Below, in pieces: positions 34,056-42,404 of a stretch of 64,000 nt of DNA. The stretch covers positions 1,582,121-1,646,120 of the forward strand of contig NZ_VDET01000002.1 of the NCBI RefSeq assembly GCF_006381105.1, written 5' to 3'. The notes under the pieces were generated by a model. It saw only the letters and a list, made by a program, of their open reading frames with translations, was not told the origin of the DNA and searched no databases. The translations under genes were made by a program, and so were the position numbers. Each line of letters starts with the position of its first letter. The stretch's first letter is position 1. This DNA comes from Flavicella sediminum. Its GTDB lineage: Bacteria; Bacteroidota; Bacteroidia; Flavobacteriales; Flavobacteriaceae.

Positions 34056-35339
34056 TTATTGCAGTCCCGTTTTGTACCTTTCTATGGCGCGTAAACGGGC
34101 TGTTTTATGATCTACTATCGGTTGAGGATAGCTTAGTTCGTCAAAATCTGTGATCCATTTTTTGATGTATTGCAAATCTTTGTCAAATTTTTTCAATTGT
34201 TCACTGGGGTTAAAAACTCTAAAATAGGGTGCTGAATCGCAACCAGTTCCTGCTGCCCATTGCCAATTTCCATTGTTTGAAGAAAGCTCGTAATCCAATA
34301 GTTTTTCTGCAAAATAGGCTTCGCCCCAACGCCAATCAATTAGAAGATGCTTGCATAAAAAACCGGCAGTAATCATTCGAACTCTATTGTGCATATAACC
34401 TGTTTTATTTAGTTGTCGCATGCCTGCATCTACCATTGGGTAACCGGTAGTTCCATTGCACCAGTTTTTAAATTCTTCTTCATTATTTCTCCATTCAATA
34501 CGATTGTATTTCACTTTAAAATTTTCATTGGCCACTCTCGGGAAATGAAATAAAATTTGCATAAAAAATTCTCGCCAAATCAATTCGCTTAAAAAAACAG
34601 CATTTGTTGCTTGGGCTTTTTGCAAAATTTCTCGAATGCTAAAAGTGCCAAATCGTAAATGGGGACTTAAATAGCTGGTCTTGTCAATAAAAGGAAAATC
34701 TCGAATGCTGTCATAATCATTCAAAAAATTAAAATTAGGTGCTTTAACTTGGATCGACGATTTTTCAAAATTTAGCTTTTCTAAGCTAGGGAATGTACTA
34801 GTCGTTTTGCAAAAGTTAGCCGTAAGTTCTTCGGAAGGAAACTTTTCTATATTTGTGACAGCCAGTTTTTTTAGCCATTTGTTTTTGTAAGGCGTATAAA
34901 CAGTGTAAGGTTTACTGTCATCTTTTACGACTTCACTTTCTTCAAAAATGACCTGGTCTTTTTCTTGATAGAAAGAAATGTTTTGTTCTTTTAAGAGTTT
35001 TTTTACGTTGAAATCTCTTTCTATTGCGGTGGGTTCGTAATCTTTATTGCAATAAACGGCTTCAATTTTATGTTCCTGAGTCAGTGTTTCCCAAATTTCT
35101 ATCGGGTTGCCTTTTTTAATGAGTAAACTAGATCCTGCTTTTTTAAGCTGTGCATCTAATTCTGCTAATTGTTGGTGGATAAATCCAATACGAGCATCGT
35201 TTTTCGGAAGTCGGTTTGTAATGTTCGTGTCAAAAATAAAAAGGGGAATAACCGGTTTTCCTGAATTTAAGGCCTTAAATAAAGCCTTATTGTCGTGTAA
35301 ACGGAGATCTCTTCGGAACCAAAAAAAAGTACAATTCAT
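34056..35339 (-). CDS. Deoxyribodipyrimidine photolyase / cryptochrome
   Basis: 427 residues from the ATG at 35339 (MNCTFFWFRRDLRLHDN); the open frame runs 70 residues further upstream without family similarity. The N-terminal alpha/beta antenna domain is followed by the FAD domain with GYPMVDAGMRQL, HNRVRM, WRWGEAYFAEKL and NGNWQWAAGTGCD, typical of CPD photolyases of the class I type. It would repair UV pyrimidine dimers with blue light, which suits a surface marine bacterium. It diverges from ygiQ with only 127 bases between starts. Confidence 0.9.
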   Translation of the reverse strand: MNCTFFWFRRDLRLHDNKALFKALNSGKPVIPLFIFDTNITNRLPKNDARIGFIHQQLAELDAQLKKAGSSLLIKKGNPIEIWETLTQEHKIEAVYCNKDYEPTAIERDFNVKKLLKEQNISFYQEKDQVIFEESEVVKDDSKPYTVYTPYKNKWLKKLAVTNIEKFPSEELTANFCKTTSTFPSLEKLNFEKSSIQVKAPNFNFLNDYDSIRDFPFIDKTSYLSPHLRFGTFSIREILQKAQATNAVFLSELIWREFFMQILFHFPRVANENFKVKYNRIEWRNNEEEFKNWCNGTTGYPMVDAGMRQLNKTGYMHNRVRMITAGFLCKHLLIDWRWGEAYFAEKLLDYELSSNNGNWQWAAGTGCDSAPYFRVFNPSEQLKKFDKDLQYIKKWITDFDELSYPQPIVDHKTARLRAIERYKTGLQ

Positions 35340-35454
35340 GGAAATAAAATTACAAAAAATCAGCAAGGGAAGCCTTGAGTTTTTTATATTTTTAAGGGAT
35401 GCAAAGAGAAGTAGAATAGATGGGATTCTGTAGAAACTCAAAATTTTATTATCG

Positions 35455-35462
35455 TATCTTTG
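35455..35462 (+). promoter_or_regulatory. -7 box of ygiQ
   Basis: TATCTTTG ends 4 bases before the ATG at 35467, implying a leaderless or near-leaderless transcript. Confidence 0.55.
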
Positions 35463-35466
35463 CGCG

Positions 35467-37503
35467 ATGCAAGAATTACGATTGTCAAGTTGGTTGCCAA
35501 CTACGAATAAAGAGGTGAAATTAAGAGGTTGGGAAGAATTGGATGTCATCCTATTTAGCGGTGATGCCTATGTGGATCATCCTTCTTTCGGACCTGCCGT
35601 TATTGGGCGTTTGTTAGAAAGTTATGGACTTAGAGTTGCGATTATTGCGCAGCCTTCAGTTCATGATAATTTACAAGATTTTACCAAAATGGGAAAACCG
35701 AAATTATTTTTTGGGGTTACCTCTGGAGTCATGGATTCCATGGTGAGTAATTATACAGCAAGCAAAAGACAACGTGATAAAGATGCTTATACGCCAAATG
35801 GAGACAAAGGGTTTAGACCTGATTATGCGGCAACGGTGTATAGTAAAATATTAAAAGAAAAATTTCCTGATGTACCTGTTTTGGTTGGAGGAATTGAAGC
35901 TTCTTTGCGAAGAGTTACGCATTATGATTATTGGACAGATCAGTTAAAACCCTCTATGTTGGTTGAGTCTGGTGCCGATATGTTGGTGTACGGAATGGGA
36001 GAGCAACCCTTAAAAGAAGTGGTGACGCTGATGCAAAAAGGAGTTCCTTTTGAATCATTAACAACCATCAAACAAACTTCTATTGTACGTCCTAAAGGAG
36101 CCTTGCCGGTTAATAAAAATTGGAAAGACAAGGTTTTAAGTTCACATGAAGCTTGTTTAAAAGATAAAAAAACTTTCGCAGCCAATTTTAAAACAATTGA
36201 GCAGGAATCTAATAAAACTTACGGAGCTAGAATTTTGCAAGATTATGGTGATAGTACCATCATTATAAATCCGCCTTATCCTACCATGATTGAAAAGGAG
36301 ATTGATGCTTCTTTTGATTTGCCGTATACACGTTTGCCACACCCAAAATACAACAAGCGTGGACCTATTCCTGCGTTTGAAATGATAAAATTTTCTATCA
36401 ACACTCATCGTGGTTGTTTTGGTGGTTGTAGTTTTTGTACCATTTCTGCACATCAAGGAAAATTTATTGCAAGTAGAAGTAAAGAGTCTATTTTAAAAGA
36501 AGTAGATCTGGTAGCAAATATGCCCGATTTTAAAGGCTATCTTTCTGATATTGGTGGACCTTCTGCCAATATGTACCAAATGAAAGGGAAGGTGCAAGAA
36601 ATATGCGATAAATGTGTGGCGCCTTCTTGTATCAATCCGGTTATTTGTTCCAATTTAGATACGTCGCATGCGGCCATGACAGATTTGTACAGATCGGTAG
36701 ACAAGCATCCAAAAGTGAAAAAATCATTTATTGGTTCAGGAATTCGATACGATATGTTGGTGCCCGAATTCAATAAAAATGCCGATCCTAAAGAATTAGA
36801 AGATTATACAGAAGAAGTAATTACCCACCATGTTTCTGGTAGGTTAAAAGTAGCGCCAGAGCATACGTCAGATCCTGTATTAAAATTGATGCGAAAACCC
36901 TCGTTTTCTAACTTCCATCAGTTTAAAAAATTGTTCGATAAAATCAATTTAAGAAAGAAATTGAATTTGCAATTGATTCCTTATTTTATTTCTAGTCACC
37001 CAGCAAGTGAGTTGGAAGACATGGCGAATTTGGCTGCGGAAACAAAGGACATGGGGTTCAAATTAGAGCAAGTGCAAGGATTTACACCAACACCAATGAC
37101 AGTAGCAACGGTAATTTATTACAGTGGTTACCATCCGTATACTTTGGAGAAAATGAAGACTCCAAAAACTAAAAAAGAAAAAGACGAGCAACATCGTTTT
37201 TTCTTTTGGTATAAAAAAGAAAATCAAGATTGGATTCGGAAAACACTGACCAAAGCCGGAAGACAAGATTTGGCTGATAGACTGTTGCCCGACAATCCGA
37301 AGTTTCATAAAAACAAAAAAGATTTCAAAGTAAAAAATACTTTTGATGATACTGTAGATGTTCCAAAAGGCTCTAGAAGAGGGAAAAAAGGAAAAAGAAA
37401 CCAAGGAAAAAGTGAATTTGTAAGTGTGTTTGATAAAAAGAAAAAAGATGCTAGAACTGATGAGAGTTCGTCTAGAAGAAGAAAGCCGAAAAGAAGAAGG
37501 TAA
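35467..37503 (+). CDS. ygiQ: YgiQ family radical SAM protein
   Basis: 678 residues. An N-terminal UPF0313 domain (WLPTTNKEV, DVILFSGDAYVDHPSFG) is followed by the radical SAM core with CFGGCSFC (CxxxCxxC) near residue 317 and a Cys cluster (CDKCVAPSC) near 380. The C-terminal ~60 residues are very basic and disordered (KGSRRGKKGKRN, RRRKPKRRR), suggesting RNA or ribosome contact. The reaction of YgiQ is not established. Its transcript appears to start almost at the ATG. Confidence 0.92.
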   Translation: MQELRLSSWLPTTNKEVKLRGWEELDVILFSGDAYVDHPSFGPAVIGRLLESYGLRVAIIAQPSVHDNLQDFTKMGKPKLFFGVTSGVMDSMVSNYTASKRQRDKDAYTPNGDKGFRPDYAATVYSKILKEKFPDVPVLVGGIEASLRRVTHYDYWTDQLKPSMLVESGADMLVYGMGEQPLKEVVTLMQKGVPFESLTTIKQTSIVRPKGALPVNKNWKDKVLSSHEACLKDKKTFAANFKTIEQESNKTYGARILQDYGDSTIIINPPYPTMIEKEIDASFDLPYTRLPHPKYNKRGPIPAFEMIKFSINTHRGCFGGCSFCTISAHQGKFIASRSKESILKEVDLVANMPDFKGYLSDIGGPSANMYQMKGKVQEICDKCVAPSCINPVICSNLDTSHAAMTDLYRSVDKHPKVKKSFIGSGIRYDMLVPEFNKNADPKELEDYTEEVITHHVSGRLKVAPEHTSDPVLKLMRKPSFSNFHQFKKLFDKINLRKKLNLQLIPYFISSHPASELEDMANLAAETKDMGFKLEQVQGFTPTPMTVATVIYYSGYHPYTLEKMKTPKTKKEKDEQHRFFFWYKKENQDWIRKTLTKAGRQDLADRLLPDNPKFHKNKKDFKVKNTFDDTVDVPKGSRRGKKGKRNQGKSEFVSVFDKKKKDARTDESSSRRRKPKRRR

Positions 37504-37518
37504 TTTTCTGTAATTTTT

Positions 37519-37526
37519 TATTTTTG
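37519..37526 (+). promoter_or_regulatory. -7 box of the MscS-type gene
   Basis: TATTTTTG lies 19 bases before the ATG at 37546. Confidence 0.4.
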
Positions 37527-37545
37527 TCCCATTATTTGTATCCCT

Positions 37546-39162
37546 ATGAAAAAAATCGTCTTATTATTTTTTTTGTGCTCCTTATTAGGATTTGCTCAAA
37601 AACCTGAAGATAAAAGTTTAAAATCACCTTACAATACTGTTTATACACATCTTTATTATTTACAAGAAAATAGTTATGATGTAGAAAAAGCGGCTTCCAC
37701 AGTTTTTGTTGATGGTACTCAAGATCCGGAAGAAATTGCGATTAAAATTAAACGTGTTTTGGACGGTAAAGGTTTGCGTGTAAATATGACAACACTGCCC
37801 AAAAACGCAAATTATTTAGATACTGTTTCGGGGTTAGGAAACAAACCTAGATATGTGCTTTTTCCTAACCAAATACCAGAAATCTATTTAGAAAAAGTAA
37901 ATGGAAATTGGTATTATAGTCAAGAAACAAGTAACACTATTGAAGGACTTTACCGACAAGTATATCCGTTAGGAACCGAGTACTTAAAAAAAATAATTCC
38001 GAATAAAGGACATATTAAACTATTAGGTATTGAGTTGTGGCAATATTTAGGTTTTATTGTATTGATTTTGCTCGGAATCTTTGTCTTTTATTTTTTGAAG
38101 ACCATAATTTTTTGGGTATTGCAGCGACTAGAAAAATACTTGGTTCGTTTTTCTCATAGTTCTTTAAATGATTCTTTGTTGAAATTAGCAAGGCCGATTG
38201 CTTTGTTATGGGTGTTTTATTTACTTGAAAAATACATTCCTATACTTCAGCTTCATATCGATATAAATTCGTTTATTTTAAAAGGAGTTCATATTGCTCA
38301 AATCGTTTTATGGATTTATGTGTTTTTACAGTTTGTTCAGGTGGTAATGGATGTGTATAGCGCCTATTCGGAAAGAACAGATAGTAAATTAGACGATCAA
38401 TTGGTACCTATACTAAATAGGCTGCTTAAAGGAATAGTTGTGGTAGTTGGTTGTTTAAAAATGTTGACCATTTTTGGAGCAGACGTAACCACTGTAATTG
38501 CGGGTGCTTCTATTGGAGGTTTGGCAGTGGCTTTGGCATCACAAGACACGGTAAGGAATTTGATAGGAACCATCATGATCTTTTTAGATCAGCCTTTTCA
38601 AATTGGAGATTGGATTGAAGGAGGCGGAGTAGAGGGTACTGTAGAAGAAGTAGGTTTTCGTTCTAGTAGAATTCGCGCAGCAGACACTTCTATTTTTACC
38701 ATTCCAAATAGCAAACTTTCAGAAATTGTAATTAATAATAAAGGTTTGCGTTTGTATCGTCGTTACAATACTACTTTGGGTATTCGATACGATACACCCC
38801 CTGAATTGATTGAAATATTTGTAAAAGGATTACGAACTATTGTTGATGCACATCCTGATACGCGTTCAGATTCTTACAATGTAGAATTTGTTGGTTTTGG
38901 AGATTCTTCTTTGCAAATTTTGTTGAATGTTTATTTTAAACATCCAGGGTGGGCTGTTGAGCAGTCTTCAAAACATCGCTTGCATATGGCTATCGTAAAA
39001 TTTGCCAATGAGGTTGGAGTTGGATTTGCTTTCCCATCTCAAACGGTAATGATTGAAGAATTTCCTGAAAAGAAATCTTTAGATATGAATTATAAGGTTG
39101 ATGACGAAAAAGCAACGGCTATTTTGGATACAATTCTAAAAGATTTTCCAAAGCCGGAATAA
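37546..39162 (+). CDS. MscS-family mechanosensitive ion channel
   Basis: 538 residues. A signal peptide (ends near GFAQ) and a ~150-residue periplasmic domain precede about four membrane helices. The pore helix region GASIGGLAVALASQDTVRNLIG matches the glycine/alanine-rich TM3 of MscS, followed by the beta domain (FQIGDWIEGGGVEGTVEEVGFRSSRIR) and the alpha/beta vestibule. It would open under membrane tension to release solutes on osmotic downshock. The long periplasmic N-terminus is common in Bacteroidota members. Confidence 0.92.
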   Translation: MKKIVLLFFLCSLLGFAQKPEDKSLKSPYNTVYTHLYYLQENSYDVEKAASTVFVDGTQDPEEIAIKIKRVLDGKGLRVNMTTLPKNANYLDTVSGLGNKPRYVLFPNQIPEIYLEKVNGNWYYSQETSNTIEGLYRQVYPLGTEYLKKIIPNKGHIKLLGIELWQYLGFIVLILLGIFVFYFLKTIIFWVLQRLEKYLVRFSHSSLNDSLLKLARPIALLWVFYLLEKYIPILQLHIDINSFILKGVHIAQIVLWIYVFLQFVQVVMDVYSAYSERTDSKLDDQLVPILNRLLKGIVVVVGCLKMLTIFGADVTTVIAGASIGGLAVALASQDTVRNLIGTIMIFLDQPFQIGDWIEGGGVEGTVEEVGFRSSRIRAADTSIFTIPNSKLSEIVINNKGLRLYRRYNTTLGIRYDTPPELIEIFVKGLRTIVDAHPDTRSDSYNVEFVGFGDSSLQILLNVYFKHPGWAVEQSSKHRLHMAIVKFANEVGVGFAFPSQTVMIEEFPEKKSLDMNYKVDDEKATAILDTILKDFPKPE

Positions 39163-39174
39163 TATTAAGAGAAT

Positions 39175-39213
39175 AAAAAACCTCCTTAACAATTTGTTAA
39201 GGAGGTTTTTTTA
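39175..39213. terminator. Bidirectional intrinsic terminator
   Basis: AACCTCCTTAACA (39179-39191) pairs perfectly with TGTTAAGGAGGTT (39195-39207), with A- and T-tracts, between the channel and HAD genes. Confidence 0.93.
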
Positions 39214-39227
39214 TGAGATCTATTTTT

Positions 39228-40025
39228 CTAACGAATCACCTGTTCTAAAATAAATTCTACCCCATTTTCATCATTACTTTTTGTTTCGTAATTGGCAATT
39301 GCCTTTACGTTAGGATGTGCGTTTTTCATGGCGTAACTATAATCGGACAAGGCTAACATTGTTAAATCATTGTTATAGTCGCCAAAAACCATGGTTTCTG
39401 CTTTGGTGATATTTAATTTTTCTTGTAAATATTTAATAGCAACACCTTTGTTGGCATCATGATGAGAAATATCCAACCAATTTTTTCCGGAAACAGTTAC
39501 CTGTAAATCAGTGTCCAAATGTTTTACAAAAGGTAAGACATGTGTTTCAGAGCATTCCTTGTTAAAAATAGCCACTTTAAAAAAAGTATCATTGGTAACT
39601 TTGGTCAGGTCATCTACAATGGTAAAGCTTGTGTAAAACTGACTGAAGGTGGCTACAAATTCTGCATCTTTAGATTCTACATAGGCCGAATTTAAGCCAC
39701 ATAAAACAATATAAGGATTTTTGATTTTTCTAGCAGCAAGAATAGTTTCGTTAATTTTTTCTTGGGCCAAATCGCGACTAAATAGTATGGTTTCTCCTTG
39801 TTTTCCAAAGCCGCCGTTTTCAGCAACAATGGTAATGTCGTTTTTAATACTTTCTAGTTTTCCAAGTATACTGTCGTATTGCCTTCCGCTAGCGGCTACA
39901 AAATGGATGTTTTGTTTTAGAAGGGCGGGGAATAATTTGAAAAATTTATCGCTCACTTCATGGTTAGAATTTAACAAAGTTCCATCCATGTCTGTAATTA
40001 CCATTTTTACTTTAGAGTAATCCAT
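39228..40025 (-). CDS. HAD superfamily Cof-type phosphatase
   Basis: 265 residues. Motif I DMDGTLL (nucleophile Asp near residue 12), motif II VAASGR, Lys in the ISHHDANKG region and motif IV MVFGDYNNDLTML define a Cof/class IIB HAD hydrolase with a large cap domain. The likely substrates are sugar phosphates or flavin/pyridoxal phosphates; the sequence does not decide. A minus-strand TATTTTTG -7 box lies at 40044-40037. Confidence 0.88.
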   Translation of the reverse strand: MDYSKVKMVITDMDGTLLNSNHEVSDKFFKLFPALLKQNIHFVAASGRQYDSILGKLESIKNDITIVAENGGFGKQGETILFSRDLAQEKINETILAARKIKNPYIVLCGLNSAYVESKDAEFVATFSQFYTSFTIVDDLTKVTNDTFFKVAIFNKECSETHVLPFVKHLDTDLQVTVSGKNWLDISHHDANKGVAIKYLQEKLNITKAETMVFGDYNNDLTMLALSDYSYAMKNAHPNVKAIANYETKSNDENGVEFILEQVIR

Positions 40026-40111
40026 CGTTTTTTTTGCAAAAATAGATTAAAAATAAATGAAGTATGTCATAAAAAAGTTAACTAATTAGAACTGATTAGT
40101 TTGGTTTTTTA

Positions 40112-40119
40112 TATATTTG
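40112..40119 (+). promoter_or_regulatory. Candidate distal promoter of the arginine leader
   Basis: TATATTTG matches the -7 box and lies 5 bases before the ATG of the small leader ORF at 40125. No clear -33 element is seen. Confidence 0.45.
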
Positions 40120-40124
40120 CATCG

Positions 40125-40193
40125 ATGAAAAATAATAGTTTAAATATGACCTTTAGGAAGACGCGCTTTATCGAGCGCTGTCGCTGTATATAA
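40125..40193 (+). CDS. Candidate arginine leader peptide (22 codons)
   Basis: A small ORF too short for standard tracks: its second half reads RKTRFIERCRCI and contains four Arg codons (AGG, CGC, CGC, CGC) in 10 codons. CGC appears rare in the neighbouring AT-rich genes, which use AGA and CGT, so the run should make ribosomes stall when charged Arg tRNA is low. Its stop codon lies inside the 5' arm of an AT-rich hairpin (40189-40211). It stands in the 375-base leader of the arginine gene cluster. All this fits transcription attenuation, as known for trp leaders in Bacteroidota; translation is not shown. Confidence 0.45.
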   Translation: MKNNSLNMTFRKTRFIERCRCI

Positions 40194-40211
40194 TTTAGTT
40201 TCTAAATTATA
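40189..40211 (+). repeat. Hairpin at the leader ORF stop codon
   Basis: TATAATTTAG (40189-40198) and CTAAATTATA (40202-40211) form a 10-base AT stem with a TTT loop; the leader stop TAA (40191-40193) is in its left arm. Confidence 0.6.
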
Positions 40212-40282
40212 AGTTCTGACTGTTGAACACAGCAAAATCCTAAATATCATGGTTTATTTAACTAATTTTTATCAAAATCAAA

Positions 40283-40405
40283 ATGCAATCCCTTTTACGT
40301 TTTTTTAGCAATAATATTCAGCCTATCTTTGCACCTATTTTAGCGGCTGTTTGTGCTCTCTTTTTTCGACGCCCGTTGGGCGTTAATTGTATGAAAGATA
40401 GGTGA
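40283..40405 (+). CDS. Second small ORF in the arginine leader (40 codons)
   Basis: Starts MQSLLRFFSNN, ends NCMKDR, with a hydrophobic middle and an Arg pair. Its TGA overlaps a GTG (GTGA at 40402-40405) that opens the GNAT reading frame, so it could be translationally coupled. It coincides with the nested inverted repeats at 40321-40403, so the apparent ORF may instead be a by-product of structured RNA. A 19-codon ORF at 40249-40308 overlaps its start. Weak evidence for real translation. Confidence 0.25.
   Translation: MQSLLRFFSNNIQPIFAPILAAVCALFFRRPLGVNCMKDR
40321..40403 (+). promoter_or_regulatory. Structured leader element upstream of the arginine genes
   Basis: CCTATCTTT (40322-40330) pairs exactly with AAAGATAGG (40394-40402). 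Inside are ACGCCC-GTT-GGGCGT (40369-40383) and a weaker GCAC/GTGC stem (40331-40334 and 40353-40356) followed by a T-run (40361-40366). The left arm also reads TATCTTTG, a perfect -7 box (40324-40331), so the stretch may be a promoter, a riboswitch-like fold, or both in alternative transcripts. Confidence 0.5.
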
Positions 40406-40467
40406 GTCCATCTTTAAATAAGGAAAAAAAACAAACGTTAAAGATTAATTTAAGTCAAGGAATAAAA

Positions 40468-41079
40468 GTGAAAATTATAACAGCTAACAGTTCGCATAGT
40501 AAATATGCCGATATTATTTGTAAAACCATTGAGGAATCTGCGAAAGACAGAGGAACGGGTATTGCAAAAAGATCTCCTGAATATATTGTTTCCAAATTAG
40601 AAAGTGGAAATGCTGTCATTGCCTTAGAAGGCGATAAATTTGCGGGGTTTTGTTATATTGAAGTTTGGAGTAATAAAACCTATGTGGTGCACTCTGGCTT
40701 GATTGTTCATCCAGATTTTAGAAATTTAGGATTGGCAAAAAAAATTAAGAAGAAAATTTTTGATCATTCAAAGGTTATGTATCCTGATGCGAAAATATTT
40801 GGTATTACAACCGGATTGGCGGTCATGAAAATCAATTATGAATTGGGTTACAAACCTGTAACTTTTTCGGAATTGACCACTGATGAAGCCTTTTGGAACG
40901 GCTGTAAAGCCTGTCGAAATCATGATATTCTTACAAGAAATGATCATAAAATGTGTTTGTGTACAGGAATGTTACACGACCCAAAGGCGACTCCAGAAAA
41001 AATGACTTTCAATAAAAAAGTTTTGACTAGATTAAAGAAAATTAAACAAGCTTTGTTTTTGAAAAAAGGCGAAAAATAA
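40468..41079 (+). CDS. GNAT N-acyltransferase, probable first enzyme of arginine synthesis
   Basis: 203 residues from GTG at 40468 (VKIITANSSHSKYADIICKTI), preceded by an AAGGA 6 bases upstream; a longer frame to the GTG at 40402 adds 22 Lys-rich residues. The GNAT core shows the acyl-CoA loop (VHPDFRNLGLAKKIKKKIF). The C-terminus has a Cys group (CKACRNH ... CLCTG) that could bind zinc. It is the first gene of the arg cluster, where a glutamate N-acyltransferase is needed, and no classic argA or argJ is nearby. Given the SOTCase-type argF', the acyl group may be succinyl or acetyl. No ATG start is available near the domain start. Confidence 0.8.
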   Translation: MKIITANSSHSKYADIICKTIEESAKDRGTGIAKRSPEYIVSKLESGNAVIALEGDKFAGFCYIEVWSNKTYVVHSGLIVHPDFRNLGLAKKIKKKIFDHSKVMYPDAKIFGITTGLAVMKINYELGYKPVTFSELTTDEAFWNGCKACRNHDILTRNDHKMCLCTGMLHDPKATPEKMTFNKKVLTRLKKIKQALFLKKGEK

Positions 41080-41086
41080 ATTTACT

Positions 41087-41104
41087 CCAAGAATTTTTTC
41101 TTGG
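41087..41104 (+). repeat. Hairpin between the GNAT gene and argG
   Basis: CCAAGAA-TTTT-TTCTTGG; no T-tail after it, so probably an RNA processing or stability stem. Confidence 0.6.
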
Positions 41105-41118
41105 CAAAAGTATAAAAT

Positions 41119-42315
41119 ATGGAAAAAGTAGTTTTAGCATACAGTGGTGGATTAGATACTTCTTACTGTGTAAAGTATTTGATCAACGAATTGAAATTAG
41201 AAGTGCATGGTGTTTTAGTAAATACAGGTGGTTTTAGTGAAGAAGAACTAAAAGCTGTTGAAGAAAAAGCATATGCTATGGGAGTAACATCTCATACAAG
41301 TAAAAATATTTTAGAAGAATATTATTCTAAAGCAATTAAGTATATGGTTTACGGAAATGTATTGAAAAACAATACTTATCCTTTATCTGTTAGTGCTGAG
41401 CGTGTTTTTCAATCTATAGAGGTTGTAAAATATGCAAAAAGTATTGGCGCAAAATATATTGCACACGGTAGTACGGGTGCAGGAAATGATCAAGTTCGTT
41501 TTGATATGATTTTCCAAACAATTGCTCCTGAAATTGAAATTTTAACGCCTATTCGCGATTTGAAATTATCTCGTCAGGTAGAAATTGATTACCTAGTAAA
41601 GCATGGAGTAGATATGAACTGGGAAAAATCTAAATACTCTATCAATAAAGGTATTTGGGGAACTTCTGTAGGTGGAGTAGAAACTTTATCTTCGCAAGAA
41701 GCCTTGCCAGAATCTGCTTATCCAAGTCAGTTGACAAGAAATGATGAAGAGCAAGTTACTTTGACTTTTGATAAAGGTGAATTTGTTGCTTTTAATGGAG
41801 AAAAAGACAGTCCAGTAAATAATATCTTAAAACTGGAAGCTATAGCATCCTCTTTTGCTATTGGTAGAGACACGCATGTTGGAGATACCATTGTTGGAAT
41901 TAAAGGACGTGTTGGTTTTGAGGCAGCAGCAGCAACTGTAATTATCAAGGCACATCATTTGTTAGAAAAACATACGCTTTCTAAAGCACAGCAATTAACA
42001 AAAGAACCTTTGGCAAATACCTATGGAACTTATTTTCATGACGGACAATATTTAGAGCCTTTGATGCGTAATATTGAGAAATTCCTAGAAGATTCTCAAA
42101 AAACTGTAACTGGAGATGTGTATGTGACTTTACGTCCTTATCATTTTATGGTAACGGGTATCAATTCTGAATTCGATTTAATGGGCTCTGGTTTTGCTGA
42201 TTATGGAGAAGAGAACAACGCTTGGAGTGCGCAAGACGCAAAAGGATTTATTAAAATTTACGGAATGCAAAACAAAATTTTCTACCACGTAAATAAAGAT
42301 TTGTTAGATGCATAA
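41119..42315 (+). CDS. argG: Argininosuccinate synthase
   Basis: 398 residues, normal length. N-type ATP pyrophosphatase P-loop AYSGGLDTSYC at the start, GSTGAGNDQVRFD (aspartate/citrulline site) near 118, and the C-terminal HFMVTGINSEFDLM region. It joins citrulline and aspartate using ATP. In this cluster argG comes second, well before argF', an order common in Flavobacteriia. Start ATG has no competitor. Confidence 0.96.
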   Translation: MEKVVLAYSGGLDTSYCVKYLINELKLEVHGVLVNTGGFSEEELKAVEEKAYAMGVTSHTSKNILEEYYSKAIKYMVYGNVLKNNTYPLSVSAERVFQSIEVVKYAKSIGAKYIAHGSTGAGNDQVRFDMIFQTIAPEIEILTPIRDLKLSRQVEIDYLVKHGVDMNWEKSKYSINKGIWGTSVGGVETLSSQEALPESAYPSQLTRNDEEQVTLTFDKGEFVAFNGEKDSPVNNILKLEAIASSFAIGRDTHVGDTIVGIKGRVGFEAAAATVIIKAHHLLEKHTLSKAQQLTKEPLANTYGTYFHDGQYLEPLMRNIEKFLEDSQKTVTGDVYVTLRPYHFMVTGINSEFDLMGSGFADYGEENNAWSAQDAKGFIKIYGMQNKIFYHVNKDLLDA

Positions 42316-42404
42316 TTAGCCATAGGCTATTAGCGATCAGCTATTAGCTTTTTGGATAGTAATAATTGCCAATAGCCAAGAGCTAATGGCCAACAGCTAA
42401 AAAA
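42316..42404 (+). repeat. Degenerate palindromic spacer repeat between argG and argC
   Basis: Short variants of GCTATTAGC, GCCAATAGC and GAGCTAATGGC alternate in both orientations and can fold into hairpins. A related array lies at 48347-48417. Confidence 0.7.

Noticed and set aside
34056..35549. 70-residue N-terminal extension of the photolyase
   Set aside because: No family similarity, and it overlaps the ygiQ promoter and start; the ATG at 35339 begins the known domain.
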